From Deferribacteraceae bacterium (GTDB lineage: Bacteria > Chrysiogenota > Deferribacteres > Deferribacterales > JAISNW01), in contig JAITJJ010000189.1 in assembly GCA_031278965.1 (NCBI GenBank), forward strand, positions 1 through 10,162: a stretch of DNA of 10,162 nt, written 5' to 3'. The translations under genes and the position numbers were made by a program. The notes beneath the pieces were generated by a model that ran no database searches, had not been told where the DNA came from, and was given only the letters and a program-made list of their open reading frames with translations. Below, piece by piece: positions 1 through 7,221 of the stretch (position 1 is its first letter; each line of letters begins with the position of its first letter).

Positions 1-1
1 C

Positions 2-508
2 GGGGTGGCGGAAAAATATATTCAAACTTCCAATGTATACATCTCCCCTAATTACAGGAACAGAGATGATGAAAAAAATGCCGCCGCACTCCTTTACTAT
101 GAACTCTCACAAACCCTTACCGTAACTTTAGAGGATATATCAAAGTATGACAAGCTCATCTACCCGCTTTTGGATTTGGGGATTAATAGGGTTGAATATC
201 TATCTTTTTCAACATCTAAACTGCGCGTCCACCGGGATGAAGCCCGCCTTGCGGCGGTAAAAGCGGCTCAGGAAAAGGCCAAACTTTTAACGGATGCCGC
301 CGGGATAAAACTAGGCAAGCCGGTGAACATCACGGAACATTCATCCCAATACCGTCCGTCATACGGGAGATATAGGGGAAATTACGCTGTTCAGAATATA
401 TCTCAGATTGATGATAGCGGAGCGGATATGCTTTCAGATGAAAGCTCTGTGTCGGCAGGTATGATCTCCGTAAGCGCAAGCGTGGATATAACTTACGAAG
501 TCCAGTAG
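2..508 (+). CDS. SIMPL/DUF541 domain protein, 5' end outside window
   Basis: The reading frame is open from the first bases of the window and ends at TAG 506-508. The GTG at 5 is probably not the true start, because SIMPL proteins are usually around 230-250 residues and begin with a signal peptide, and only about 167 C-terminal residues are visible here. Seen: a region rich in beta-strand and amphipathic segments (residues 1-75 counted from the GTG), then the typical family helix with regularly spaced Ala and Lys (about 78-100, DEARLAAVKAAQEKAKLL), followed by G-IKLGKPVNITE and a last strand ending in VSASVDITYEVQ. The family (E. coli YggE is a member) is mostly periplasmic or outer-surface, with no firmly assigned biochemical role; oligomeric ring or channel assemblies and links to oxidative stress have been reported. 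It is convergent with gltB, so no operon partner is visible. Family assignment is fairly secure; function is not. Confidence 0.8.
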   Translation, partial: GVAEKYIQTSNVYISPNYRNRDDEKNAAALLYYELSQTLTVTLEDISKYDKLIYPLLDLGINRVEYLSFSTSKLRVHRDEARLAAVKAAQEKAKLLTDAAGIKLGKPVNITEHSSQYRPSYGRYRGNYAVQNISQIDDSGADMLSDESSVSAGMISVSASVDITYEVQ

Positions 509-654
509 GCAACAAACGAAAGTCCGCCGAAAAATCATCTGTTTAGCGCTGCTTTTGAAAGACTTTAAACTTATATAACTTTCCCGCAACCTAACGCCGT
601 ATAATATGCGGGAGTTCAGGTTATATTGCAACCCTGGGGGCGCCCCCTAAAAAT
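509..654. other. Convergent intergenic gap with palindromes
   Basis: This 146-base gap separates the stops of the SIMPL gene (+) and gltB (-). It holds a 6-bp inverted repeat CCCGCA (583-588) / TGCGGG (607-612), a small GGTT/AACC hairpin (618-633) and a perfect 12-base palindrome GGGGGCGCCCCC (636-647). A shared terminator would be expected for two converging genes. None of these stems is followed by a clear T-run on either strand, so I do not call a rho-independent terminator. No convincing gene lies here. Confidence 0.4.
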
Positions 655-3600
655 TTACGCTTTTGCTTTTTCCAGCGCTAGACGGTATTCTATCGGGAAC
701 ACCTTTACAAAGCGGTCACGGTAGATCTGCCATGCATCCAACAGCGTTTTTGCTTTTGCGCTGGCGGTGTTCTCATAGTGCTCTTTCAGCAAGGAGAGTA
801 TTATTGCCTCATCTTCGGAACCGGCGGCGATATTTTCAAGATCAATGGTATTCATGTTGCAGCGCAGGTCAAAATCTCCGTATTCGTCTAAGACATAGGC
901 AAATCCTCCGGTCATCCCCGCTCCGAAGTTTACTCCGGTAAGCCCCAATACAAGCGCAACTCCGCCGGTCATATATTCGCACCCGTGGTCGCCAACCCCT
1001 TCGGCCACTATGGTTACGCCGCTGTTGCGGATGGCAAAACGCTCTCCCGCTCTCCCGTTGATAAATATCTTTCCGGATGTTCCGCCGTAAGCGATGATAT
1101 TGCCTACTATGGAGTTTTCGGAGCTTACATAGGTTGCGTCCTCCGGGGTGCGAATTATGATCTTCCCGCCGGATATCCCTTTTCCCACAAAGTCGTTGGC
1201 TTCGCCGGAGAGACGGAGGGTGATGCCCGGCGCCAAAAACGCTCCGAAACTCTGTCCCGCGCATCCGGTGAAGTCTATCACAACCGTATCTTCTTTAAGC
1301 GGCGGATACTCTTTAACCGCTTTGCTGGATAGCTCCGCCCCCACCGCTCGGTAGGTATTGTTCAACTCCCTTTTAAGACGGAGTTGAACCCCGTTAAATT
1401 CAGGTATAAGAAATTCACGGTCATAGCTTGCAAAATTGGCGTAATCATTCCCTTTAAAGGTAGGAGAATCTCCTTCGGGTTTTGTGAATATCTTTGAAAA
1501 GTTAAGGTTTTTAGTTTTATAAAAATCCAAAGCATCCACAGTCTTTAAAAGGTCGCTCCTCCCCACAGTTTCATCTATGGAAGCAAGCCCAAGAGAGGCT
1601 AATATCCCCCGTGCCTCTTCTGCGACAAATCTAAAATAGTTTTCTATATATTCTGGTTTGCCTGTAAAGCGTTTCCTAAGACTTGCGTCTTGAGTGGCAA
1701 CTCCTGTGGGGCAGCGGTTATCGTGGCACTTTCTCACCATAATGCACCCAATACAGGCAAGCACAGTTGTTCCAAAGCCGTATTCCTCCGCGCCCAGCAA
1801 GGCGGCGATAACCACATCCCTCCCGGTTTTAATCTGCCCGTCAACCTGCAGGCGCACCCGGTTCCTTAAATTGTTCAATACCAAGGTCTGCTGTGTTTCG
1901 GCAAGCCCCAACTCCCAAGGCAACCCCGCATGTTTTATGCTTGTTAAAGGGCTTGCCCCTGTTCCGCCGTCATGACCGCTTATTAAAATCATATCCGAGT
2001 GAGCTTTGGCAACCCCCGCCGCGATGGTGCCAACCCCAACCTCGCTTACAAGTTTAACGGAGATTCGCGCCGCGGGGTTGGCATTTCTAAGGTCAAAGAT
2101 AAGCTGCGCCAGATCCTCAATGGAATATATATCGTGGTGGGGAGGGGGTGAAATCAGGGTAACAAAAGGCGTGGAGTGCCGCAACTTTGCTATAAAGTGG
2201 TTTACCTTATGCCCCGGTAGCTGCCCCCCTTCGCCCGGCTTTGCGCCTTGGGCAATCTTTATCTGTATCTCTTTTGCGTGGGCAAGATATTCTATAGTAA
2301 CGCCGAATCTGCCGGACGCCACCTGACGCACGGCACTTGCGCGATTTTCGCCGTTAGGTCCCGGCTTTAGGCGCTCCGGATCTTCCCCACCCTCTCCGCT
2401 GTTGCTCATACCGCCAATCTTATTTAACGCGATTGCAATGGTTTCATGGGCCTCAGGGCTTAACGCCCCCATACTCATTGCCCCTGCTATAAAACGTTTC
2501 ATAATATTTTCAGCGGGCTCCACCTTATCAAGCGGTATAGGTTTTGCCTCCGCAAATTTGAAGAGCCCTCTTAAAGTGCAGAGGCGGCCGCTCTGATCGT
2601 TTATAAAATTTGCAAACTCCCTGTATTTTGCGGGATCGTTTGTTTGAACCCCCTGACGGAAGGCAACCATACTCTCCGGAGTCCAGAGGTGTTTTTCACC
2701 GTCTTTGCGGTATCTGTACTTCCCGCCGTTTGGGAGCTCTTCAGCCGCCGCCGTATAAGCTAAGCGGATGCGTTCAATAACTTCCGTTTCTATATCTTTA
2801 ATCCCTATCCCGCCTATACGGGATGCTGTGCCTGTGAAATACCTGTCTATAAGCTCTTTGGAGAGCCCCACAGCTTCAAAAAGCTGACCTGATCGGTAAC
2901 TGCGGAGGGTGGAGATTCCCATTTTTGACATGGTCTTTAATATCCCTTTCCCCGCTGCTTTGATATAGTTTCCGGCGGCGCATACAAGGTCTTTCCGGAT
3001 TGTGCCGTCTCTGACCAGGTCTGAAATTGTCTCCAGCGCAAGATACGGGTTTATCGCCGTAACACCATATCCCAAAAGGAGCACAAAGTGCATAACTTCC
3101 CTAGCCTCGCCGGTTTCAAGGATTATCCCTGCTTCGGGGCGTATTTTGGCTTTTATCAGCGCCTTATTTACGCACGCCGCCGCTAAAAGAGAGGGGATTG
3201 GGAACTGCCCTGCTCCCAGCTCTTTATCGCTTAAGATTAAAATCTTTTTCCCTTCCTGAACATTTTTAACCACCGCCGCTCCGAGTTCGTTCAAGGCACT
3301 TTCCAGATCTCCTGTAAAGCCTATGGGGAGTGTTACCGCTCTAAAACCGTTCTCCCGTATGATTTTAATCCGCTCTATCTCGTCATCTGTGAGGATAGGG
3401 CGTTCAAGACGGATGATCTTGGCGTGCTCCGCGGTTTCTTCCAAAATATTTCCCTTGTTGCCGATATAGGTGGCAAGACTCATAACAAGCTCTTCCCGTA
3501 TGGGATCAATGGGGGGGTTGGTAACCTGTGCAAAGAGCTGTTTAAAATATCCGAAAAGGAGTTGGGGTTCTTGGGATAAAACGGCAAGGGCGGCATCATT

Positions 3601-5040
3601 GCCCATAGAACCGGTGGGCTCTATCCCGTTTTCCGCCATAGGGGCGATGATAAGCTCCAAATCCTCTTTTGTGTAGCCGAATAGCTTTTGGCGCTGAGGG
3701 AGCCCCGGCTTTACGCTTGAGGGGTTTATTGTGGTAAAAAGCCCGTCAACCGTAAGTTTGTTTTCGTCCACCCAACGGCGGTAAGGGTGCTTTCGGGCGG
3801 CGAGTTTTTTTACATCTTTATCAAAGAGGATTCGGCGGTTTTCAAGATCACAGTAGATTATCTCTCCCGGGGCGATCCGCCCTTTTTTGGAGACATTTTC
3901 GGTAGGGATAGGGAGAACCCCCGCTTCACTTGCTATGACAAAGAGATTGTCTTTTGTCAGAGTATATCTGAGGGGGCGCAGACCGTTTCTGTCAAGCATC
4001 GCTCCTGCATTTACCCCGTCAGAGAACGCCAGAGCGGCAGGACCGTCCCACGGCTCCATTATGGGGGTGTGGTATTCGTAAAACCCGCGGATATCCCGTC
4101 CCATATAGTAGTCTTCGCCCCAGGCCTGCGGAACGGTCATAAGCATTGTATGGCAGAGGTCTCTGCCGGCGGCGATAAGCATCTCTACCATGTTGTCAAG
4201 GCAGGCGGAATCACTCTGCCCTTCTTTTATCAAGGGGATAAGCTCTTTTATATCTTCGCCGAAGAGATCGCTCTTAAAGTGTGGTTCGCGGCTTGACAAA
4301 TGGTTTAGGTTGCCTCTAAGGGTGTTTATTTCCCCGTTATGCGCAAGAAAACGGAACGGTTGGGCAAGCTCCCAAGTGGGAAAGGTGTTCGTGCTGAAAC
4401 GTTGGTGCACAAGGGCAATGGGGGAGGCAAATGTCTCATCAAGAAGATCGGGGTAAAACTGCTCAATCTGGGTTGCCATAAGCATCCCTTTATAGACAGT
4501 CTTTTTAGATGAAAAGCTCGGTATATATATGTTTGGCTGCTCTTTCTCAACTATGCGGCGCATAACAAAGAGTTTGCGCTCAAACTCCCCGCCGTCTGCA
4601 AAGGCAGTCCCGTCTACAAAGAGCTGGCGAATCTTGGGGCAGGTATCCCGCGCGACATTGCCGATACCGGAGGAATCTGTGGGGACATCCCGCCAACCAA
4701 TGATTTTTCCCCCTTTATTGGCAATAACCTTTTCAATGGCGGAATAAGCCTCGTCGCCGCCGTAGTTAAAGATCATCGCAACAGCGTATTCACCCTGTTT
4801 GGGGAGCTTCATAAATTTACGGAAAAAAGCATCGGGGATAGATATTAAAATCCCCGCTCCGTCGCCCGTGAGGGCATCTCCGCCGATGGCGCCGCGGTGA
4901 GTAAGGTTTTTTAGGACAAAAAGTCCGTCCGTCACTATCTTGTGACTTGCCACATTGTTAATATTCGCAACAATTCCCACACCGCACGAGTCATGTTCAT
5001 AACTGCTGCTGTATAGCCCGAATTCCCGTATTTTATTCAT
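655..5040 (-). CDS. gltB: Glutamate synthase, large (alpha) subunit
   Basis: Converts glutamine plus 2-oxoglutarate to two glutamates, the second step of GS-GOGAT ammonium assimilation in the cytoplasm. The 1461-residue length is normal for the family. Domains in order: N-terminal class II glutamine amidotransferase (about 19-430), in which Cys19 of HDSCGVG would become the N-terminal nucleophile after removal of an 18-residue propeptide; a central domain (about 470-760); the FMN-binding synthase barrel (about 830-1190) with GHDGGTGASPL near residue 1020; a 3Fe-4S motif C-x5-C-x4-C at Cys1099, Cys1105 and Cys1110; and a C-terminal GXGXG beta-helix (about 1250-1430). Start ATG 5038-5040 is preceded by AAAGG (5047-5051) at 6 bases. 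No gltD (NADPH-oxidising small subunit) flanks it, so the electron donor (a distant GltD, another flavoprotein or ferredoxin) cannot be told from the window. Full length with all motifs, so probably functional. Confidence 0.97.
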   Translation of the reverse strand: MNKIREFGLYSSSYEHDSCGVGIVANINNVASHKIVTDGLFVLKNLTHRGAIGGDALTGDGAGILISIPDAFFRKFMKLPKQGEYAVAMIFNYGGDEAYSAIEKVIANKGGKIIGWRDVPTDSSGIGNVARDTCPKIRQLFVDGTAFADGGEFERKLFVMRRIVEKEQPNIYIPSFSSKKTVYKGMLMATQIEQFYPDLLDETFASPIALVHQRFSTNTFPTWELAQPFRFLAHNGEINTLRGNLNHLSSREPHFKSDLFGEDIKELIPLIKEGQSDSACLDNMVEMLIAAGRDLCHTMLMTVPQAWGEDYYMGRDIRGFYEYHTPIMEPWDGPAALAFSDGVNAGAMLDRNGLRPLRYTLTKDNLFVIASEAGVLPIPTENVSKKGRIAPGEIIYCDLENRRILFDKDVKKLAARKHPYRRWVDENKLTVDGLFTTINPSSVKPGLPQRQKLFGYTKEDLELIIAPMAENGIEPTGSMGNDAALAVLSQEPQLLFGYFKQLFAQVTNPPIDPIREELVMSLATYIGNKGNILEETAEHAKIIRLERPILTDDEIERIKIIRENGFRAVTLPIGFTGDLESALNELGAAVVKNVQEGKKILILSDKELGAGQFPIPSLLAAACVNKALIKAKIRPEAGIILETGEAREVMHFVLLLGYGVTAINPYLALETISDLVRDGTIRKDLVCAAGNYIKAAGKGILKTMSKMGISTLRSYRSGQLFEAVGLSKELIDRYFTGTASRIGGIGIKDIETEVIERIRLAYTAAAEELPNGGKYRYRKDGEKHLWTPESMVAFRQGVQTNDPAKYREFANFINDQSGRLCTLRGLFKFAEAKPIPLDKVEPAENIMKRFIAGAMSMGALSPEAHETIAIALNKIGGMSNSGEGGEDPERLKPGPNGENRASAVRQVASGRFGVTIEYLAHAKEIQIKIAQGAKPGEGGQLPGHKVNHFIAKLRHSTPFVTLISPPPHHDIYSIEDLAQLIFDLRNANPAARISVKLVSEVGVGTIAAGVAKAHSDMILISGHDGGTGASPLTSIKHAGLPWELGLAETQQTLVLNNLRNRVRLQVDGQIKTGRDVVIAALLGAEEYGFGTTVLACIGCIMVRKCHDNRCPTGVATQDASLRKRFTGKPEYIENYFRFVAEEARGILASLGLASIDETVGRSDLLKTVDALDFYKTKNLNFSKIFTKPEGDSPTFKGNDYANFASYDREFLIPEFNGVQLRLKRELNNTYRAVGAELSSKAVKEYPPLKEDTVVIDFTGCAGQSFGAFLAPGITLRLSGEANDFVGKGISGGKIIIRTPEDATYVSSENSIVGNIIAYGGTSGKIFINGRAGERFAIRNSGVTIVAEGVGDHGCEYMTGGVALVLGLTGVNFGAGMTGGFAYVLDEYGDFDLRCNMNTIDLENIAAGSEDEAIILSLLKEHYENTASAKAKTLLDAWQIYRDRFVKVFPIEYRLALEKAKA

Positions 5041-5142
5041 CTCTTACCTTTATTCTGGAAAGGAACCCTTCCCGTCCTCTCCTTAATCTTTTTTGCAATT
5101 AGAAAAAAGTGTCCGCTGTCAGAAGAGCTAATACAACGCCTT

Positions 5143-5156
5143 TTACTGTGCAGTAA
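5143..5156. promoter_or_regulatory. Small palindrome upstream of gltB, possible operator
   Basis: TTACTG and CAGTAA face each other across a 2-base centre, about 105 bases upstream of the gltB start. Its size and position would suit a dimeric repressor or activator, but no regulator can be named and a chance 6-bp palindrome is quite possible. A second inverted pair, CGCCTT (5137-5142) and AAGGCG (5193-5198), brackets part of the same area. Confidence 0.25.
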
Positions 5157-5221
5157 TCCTAAAATTAAACAGCAATCTTGGAAAAAAGCACAAGGCGTAA
5201 AAGACCATAAGAAACTTATAT

Positions 5222-5249
5222 TTATTTACAGAATTTGTAAAGTATTAAT
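5222..5249. repeat. Direct repeat, copy 1 (28 bases)
   Basis: Pairs with 5295-5322 at an offset of 73 bases, with 25 of 28 positions identical. The shared core is AAAGTATTAAT preceded by a variable GAATTT/GGATTT part and TTATTTA. It lies in AT-rich DNA upstream of gltB. It could be a pair of regulator sites or the remnant of a local duplication. Confidence 0.55.
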
Positions 5250-5294
5250 TCGGTTTAGAAACAGGTATTTTAAAATAAATTCATATCTGAACTG

Positions 5295-5322
5295 TTATTT
5301 AGAGGATTTATAAAGTATTAAT
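5295..5322. repeat. Direct repeat, copy 2 (28 bases)
   Basis: Second copy of the repeat at 5222-5249, differing at three positions. The 73-base spacing is close to seven helical turns, which would put both copies on the same face of the DNA if they bind protein; that is inference only. Confidence 0.55.
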
Positions 5323-5414
5323 ATTCGTCGTCTTACCCCAAAATTTTTTTTGAGAAGCTGTATAGCGCTTGAAAAGATTGATTAAAAGAGGTTGTTTATA
5401 TTAAATAGCCTCAT

Positions 5415-5539
5415 CTGAATAATAGGCGGCGCAAGCTGCTGCAACAAGGCTTAAGCGAAGGCGAAGCGAGCGACCGAATTGCAGGGGAGGCAAAGGAATT
5501 GCGCTACGCGGGCGCAGGTCCCGCTCCGCGCAAATTCAG
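5415..5539. repeat. GC-rich hairpin block, possible REP/MITE-like repeat
   Basis: A clearly GC-rich island in AT-rich intergenic DNA, bounded by inverted CTGAAT (5415-5420) and ATTCAG (5534-5539). Inside are a tandem GCGAAG pair (5455-5466), two GAATTGC copies (5476-5482 and 5496-5502) and a strong nested hairpin at 5496-5537. The outer stem pairs GAATTGCGC with GCGCAAATTC (one bulged A), and the inner stem is GCGGG (5508-5512) with CCCGC (5520-5524). No open frame explains the composition. It resembles the small dispersed palindromic repeats of many genomes, but only one copy is visible in the window. Confidence 0.4.
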
Positions 5540-5595
5540 AATTATTTAAAGCAAGCAACCTGTTTTGCATTTTTTCGACAGTCTGTCCCCATTTT

Positions 5596-5650
5596 TTAAA
5601 TTAAAAACCGGGGTAGGGAGATTTAATATTCTCCGAGACTTAACCCGGTT
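5596..5650 (-). terminator. Probable rho-independent terminator of the rho operon
   Basis: Read on the - strand, AACCGGG (5650-5644) pairs with CCCGGTT (5612-5606), with a nested stem GGAGA/TCTCC (5634-5630 and 5621-5617) around an 8-base loop. The outer stem runs into TTTTTAATTT. It lies about 190 bases downstream of the MEMO-AMMECR1 stop and would separate this operon from gltB on the same strand. On the + strand the tail is not T-rich, so a - strand role is more likely. A structured leader RNA is an alternative reading. Confidence 0.5.
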
Positions 5651-5673
5651 GGGCATTTTATGGGGTGAATTAC

Positions 5674-5781
5674 GTGAAAAATCCTTTGGCAATCTTGTGT
5701 TTTCCTGTATTGCGGCTCTTTAAAAGCATCCGGAAGACGCTTTGCCTGGATATTGAGCAAGACAATGAGAGAGTTTGCTGA
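5674..5781 (+). CDS. Doubtful small ORF, 35 codons
   Basis: GTG 5674 to TGA 5779-5781 would encode a 35-residue basic, partly hydrophobic peptide beginning MKNPLAILCFPVLRLFKSIR. GGGGTG lies six bases upstream of the GTG and could serve as a weak ribosome binding site. There is no recognised family and no partner gene, and the frame is short enough to be open by chance. It could also be a remnant of a decayed gene. Listed only because it is the best small frame in a long gap. Confidence 0.15.
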   Translation: MKNPLAILCFPVLRLFKSIRKTLCLDIEQDNERVC

Positions 5782-5841
5782 AACATAAAAAACGAACCAT
5801 CATCTATTTTCAAGATAAGGCTTCCTGTTTAGCGCAATGTC

Positions 5842-7221
5842 CTATTTATGCCTGGTAACCTTAAACTTTTCCAAGCTGTATTTTTCTGCGGAGGTAATTC
5901 CTCCTTTTTTTATGGCAATCTCTACCTGTTCACGGGCGGTGTTTACCCCTTCCAGATCGGGCAGCAGCACTCCGCGTTTGCTGCCTGCCGACACTATAAC
6001 CCCATAAACTTTTGGATCAAGTTCCTCAAAAGTTGCAGGCTCTGGAGCTTCCAGAACGTCTACGCTGTAACTTAGCATTTCAAGTTCCTCTTGCCCCACC
6101 GGAGGAAAACGCGGATCGTGCATAACAGCCGCTTCCGCAAAGCGTATTATCTCTAAAACTAGATTGCCGCAAGTTGGCAGGATAGAGCCTATGCACCCCC
6201 GCAACTCCCCATCTTTTTTGCAGGAAACAAAAACAGCTCTGCGGGTTTTCCCCAGCTCCCCGCCTAACAACTCTTTGGAGGGCGCAAAGGATTTACCGGT
6301 TTTTACTATATGCTCTGCAGCCAAACGGGCAAGAGCGGCATAGGGATCAGCTGCTTTGCGCTCCTTCATTATCTTTTCGGTCTGAATGCTAAAAAACTGT
6401 TCTCCGAAATTGCGCGCATCGTCTATCCCTGTTATGTCAAAAGCACAAGCGCCATATCCCACGCCGAAGGGTCCTTCATAGGATAAAAAGCGGGGGTTTG
6501 CCCTCTTTTTATCGAGCGCCCCTGCCATAATAAGAAACGAGCGGTAGCCGCACTCCCCCGCTGCGGCGCAAAGGGCGGGATCAAAATTTAAAAGGGAGAG
6601 AAAGTCAGCACGGCGGAGGATATCCATAACAAGATTATCAAACTCTTCTCCTTCTGGAGCATAGCCGTAATGACTCTTTTTTAGTTTATGAGAGAGATCT
6701 CCGCTGGCGATTATCACGGTTTTGCGGGATAACTTTTCCGCTGTTTCCCCTATGAGAGTTCCGAATTTATAATGCTCAAGGGGGGGAAGCCCCGAAAGCC
6801 CGGTACGTACCAGAGAGCAGTTTTTATATACCTTATCTATAAAATAGAGAGGAACCATAACCCCGTGATCCAGAGTTTTCTCCTGCTCGTGCTCCGCCCC
6901 CGCGGAGATGCCGCAGGCTTTGGCGGCGGCGGATAAAACTTTTACAAACTCGGTGTCATATTGAACGTTAAAGGCGACCTCTTTTGCTCCAAACGATGAG
7001 AAATCCCCATAGGCGGAGGCGGAAGGGGAGATATGTATATAGTCATAATATGCTGTGGCATGAGGGGAGATGAAAACAAGGGTATCGGGGGAGAGAGCTT
7101 TGATCTCATTTGCTGCCTGCAGGTAGGAGTTAATGGTGTCTTTTATCCCAACCTCTCTCCCTCTGCCAACCTCCGGGACGGCAAGCGGCGGGTGCGGAAG
7201 AACATAAGCCGCCTGCAACAT
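5842..7221 (-). CDS. Fused MEMO-like/AMMECR1 protein (AmmeMemoRadiSam system protein A type)
   Basis: A 459-residue fusion of two domains. Residues 1 to about 265 form a MEMO/LigB-like fold (class III extradiol dioxygenase superfamily) with candidate metal-binding histidines at His10 (LPHPPL), His54 (ISPHA) and His119 (LDHGV), and SGDLSH at 173-178. Residues about 285-459 form the AMMECR1 domain with its signature LRGCIG at 340-345 and the conserved DPRFPP near 378. In the named AmmeMemoRadiSam system such proteins occur with a radical SAM enzyme and are thought to take part in a modification reaction that is not firmly defined; that partner is not in the window. The ATG at 7219-7221 abuts the rho stop directly (TAGATG), with a weak GGGG six bases upstream inside rho, so translation is probably coupled to rho and transcription shared. 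Family is secure; the substrate is unknown. Confidence 0.9.
   Translation of the reverse strand: MLQAAYVLPHPPLAVPEVGRGREVGIKDTINSYLQAANEIKALSPDTLVFISPHATAYYDYIHISPSASAYGDFSSFGAKEVAFNVQYDTEFVKVLSAAAKACGISAGAEHEQEKTLDHGVMVPLYFIDKVYKNCSLVRTGLSGLPPLEHYKFGTLIGETAEKLSRKTVIIASGDLSHKLKKSHYGYAPEGEEFDNLVMDILRRADFLSLLNFDPALCAAAGECGYRSFLIMAGALDKKRANPRFLSYEGPFGVGYGACAFDITGIDDARNFGEQFFSIQTEKIMKERKAADPYAALARLAAEHIVKTGKSFAPSKELLGGELGKTRRAVFVSCKKDGELRGCIGSILPTCGNLVLEIIRFAEAAVMHDPRFPPVGQEELEMLSYSVDVLEAPEPATFEELDPKVYGVIVSAGSKRGVLLPDLEGVNTAREQVEIAIKKGGITSAEKYSLEKFKVTRHK

Larger units (their letters stand above)
5041..5841. other. 801-base intergenic region, mostly noncoding
   Basis: This is the upstream region of gltB and the downstream region of the rho operon. 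From left to right it holds the gltB ribosome binding site, a small palindrome (5143-5156), an AT-rich part with a 28-base direct repeat pair (5222-5322), a GC-rich hairpin block (5415-5539), an 11-base palindrome GACAGTCTGTC (5577-5587), a terminator-like nested hairpin (5596-5650) and a doubtful 35-codon frame (5674-5781). I found no convincing tRNA, known riboswitch or long gene. The gltB promoter must lie here, but I cannot single out a -35/-10 pair. Confidence 0.6.

Noticed and set aside
539..549. CTGTTTAGCGC occurs at 539-549 and again at 5825-5835, both close to gene ends.
   Set aside because: Only 11 bases match, the flanks differ and the orientation relative to the neighbouring gene is opposite; chance is likely.
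434..631. Small - strand frame across the end of the SIMPL gene and the convergent gap.
   Set aside because: It overlaps the conserved C-terminus of the SIMPL gene, has no recognisable family and no clear ribosome binding site.
985..1332. Open frame on the + strand opposite gltB (115 codons), and many similar frames opposite gltB and rho.
   Set aside because: They lie entirely opposite strongly conserved coding sequence, show no recognisable domain, and are expected shadows of that codon usage.
5222..5322. CRISPR array suggested by the repeated 28-base unit.
   Set aside because: There are only two imperfect copies, the repeats are AT-rich with no hairpin, and no cas gene is nearby.
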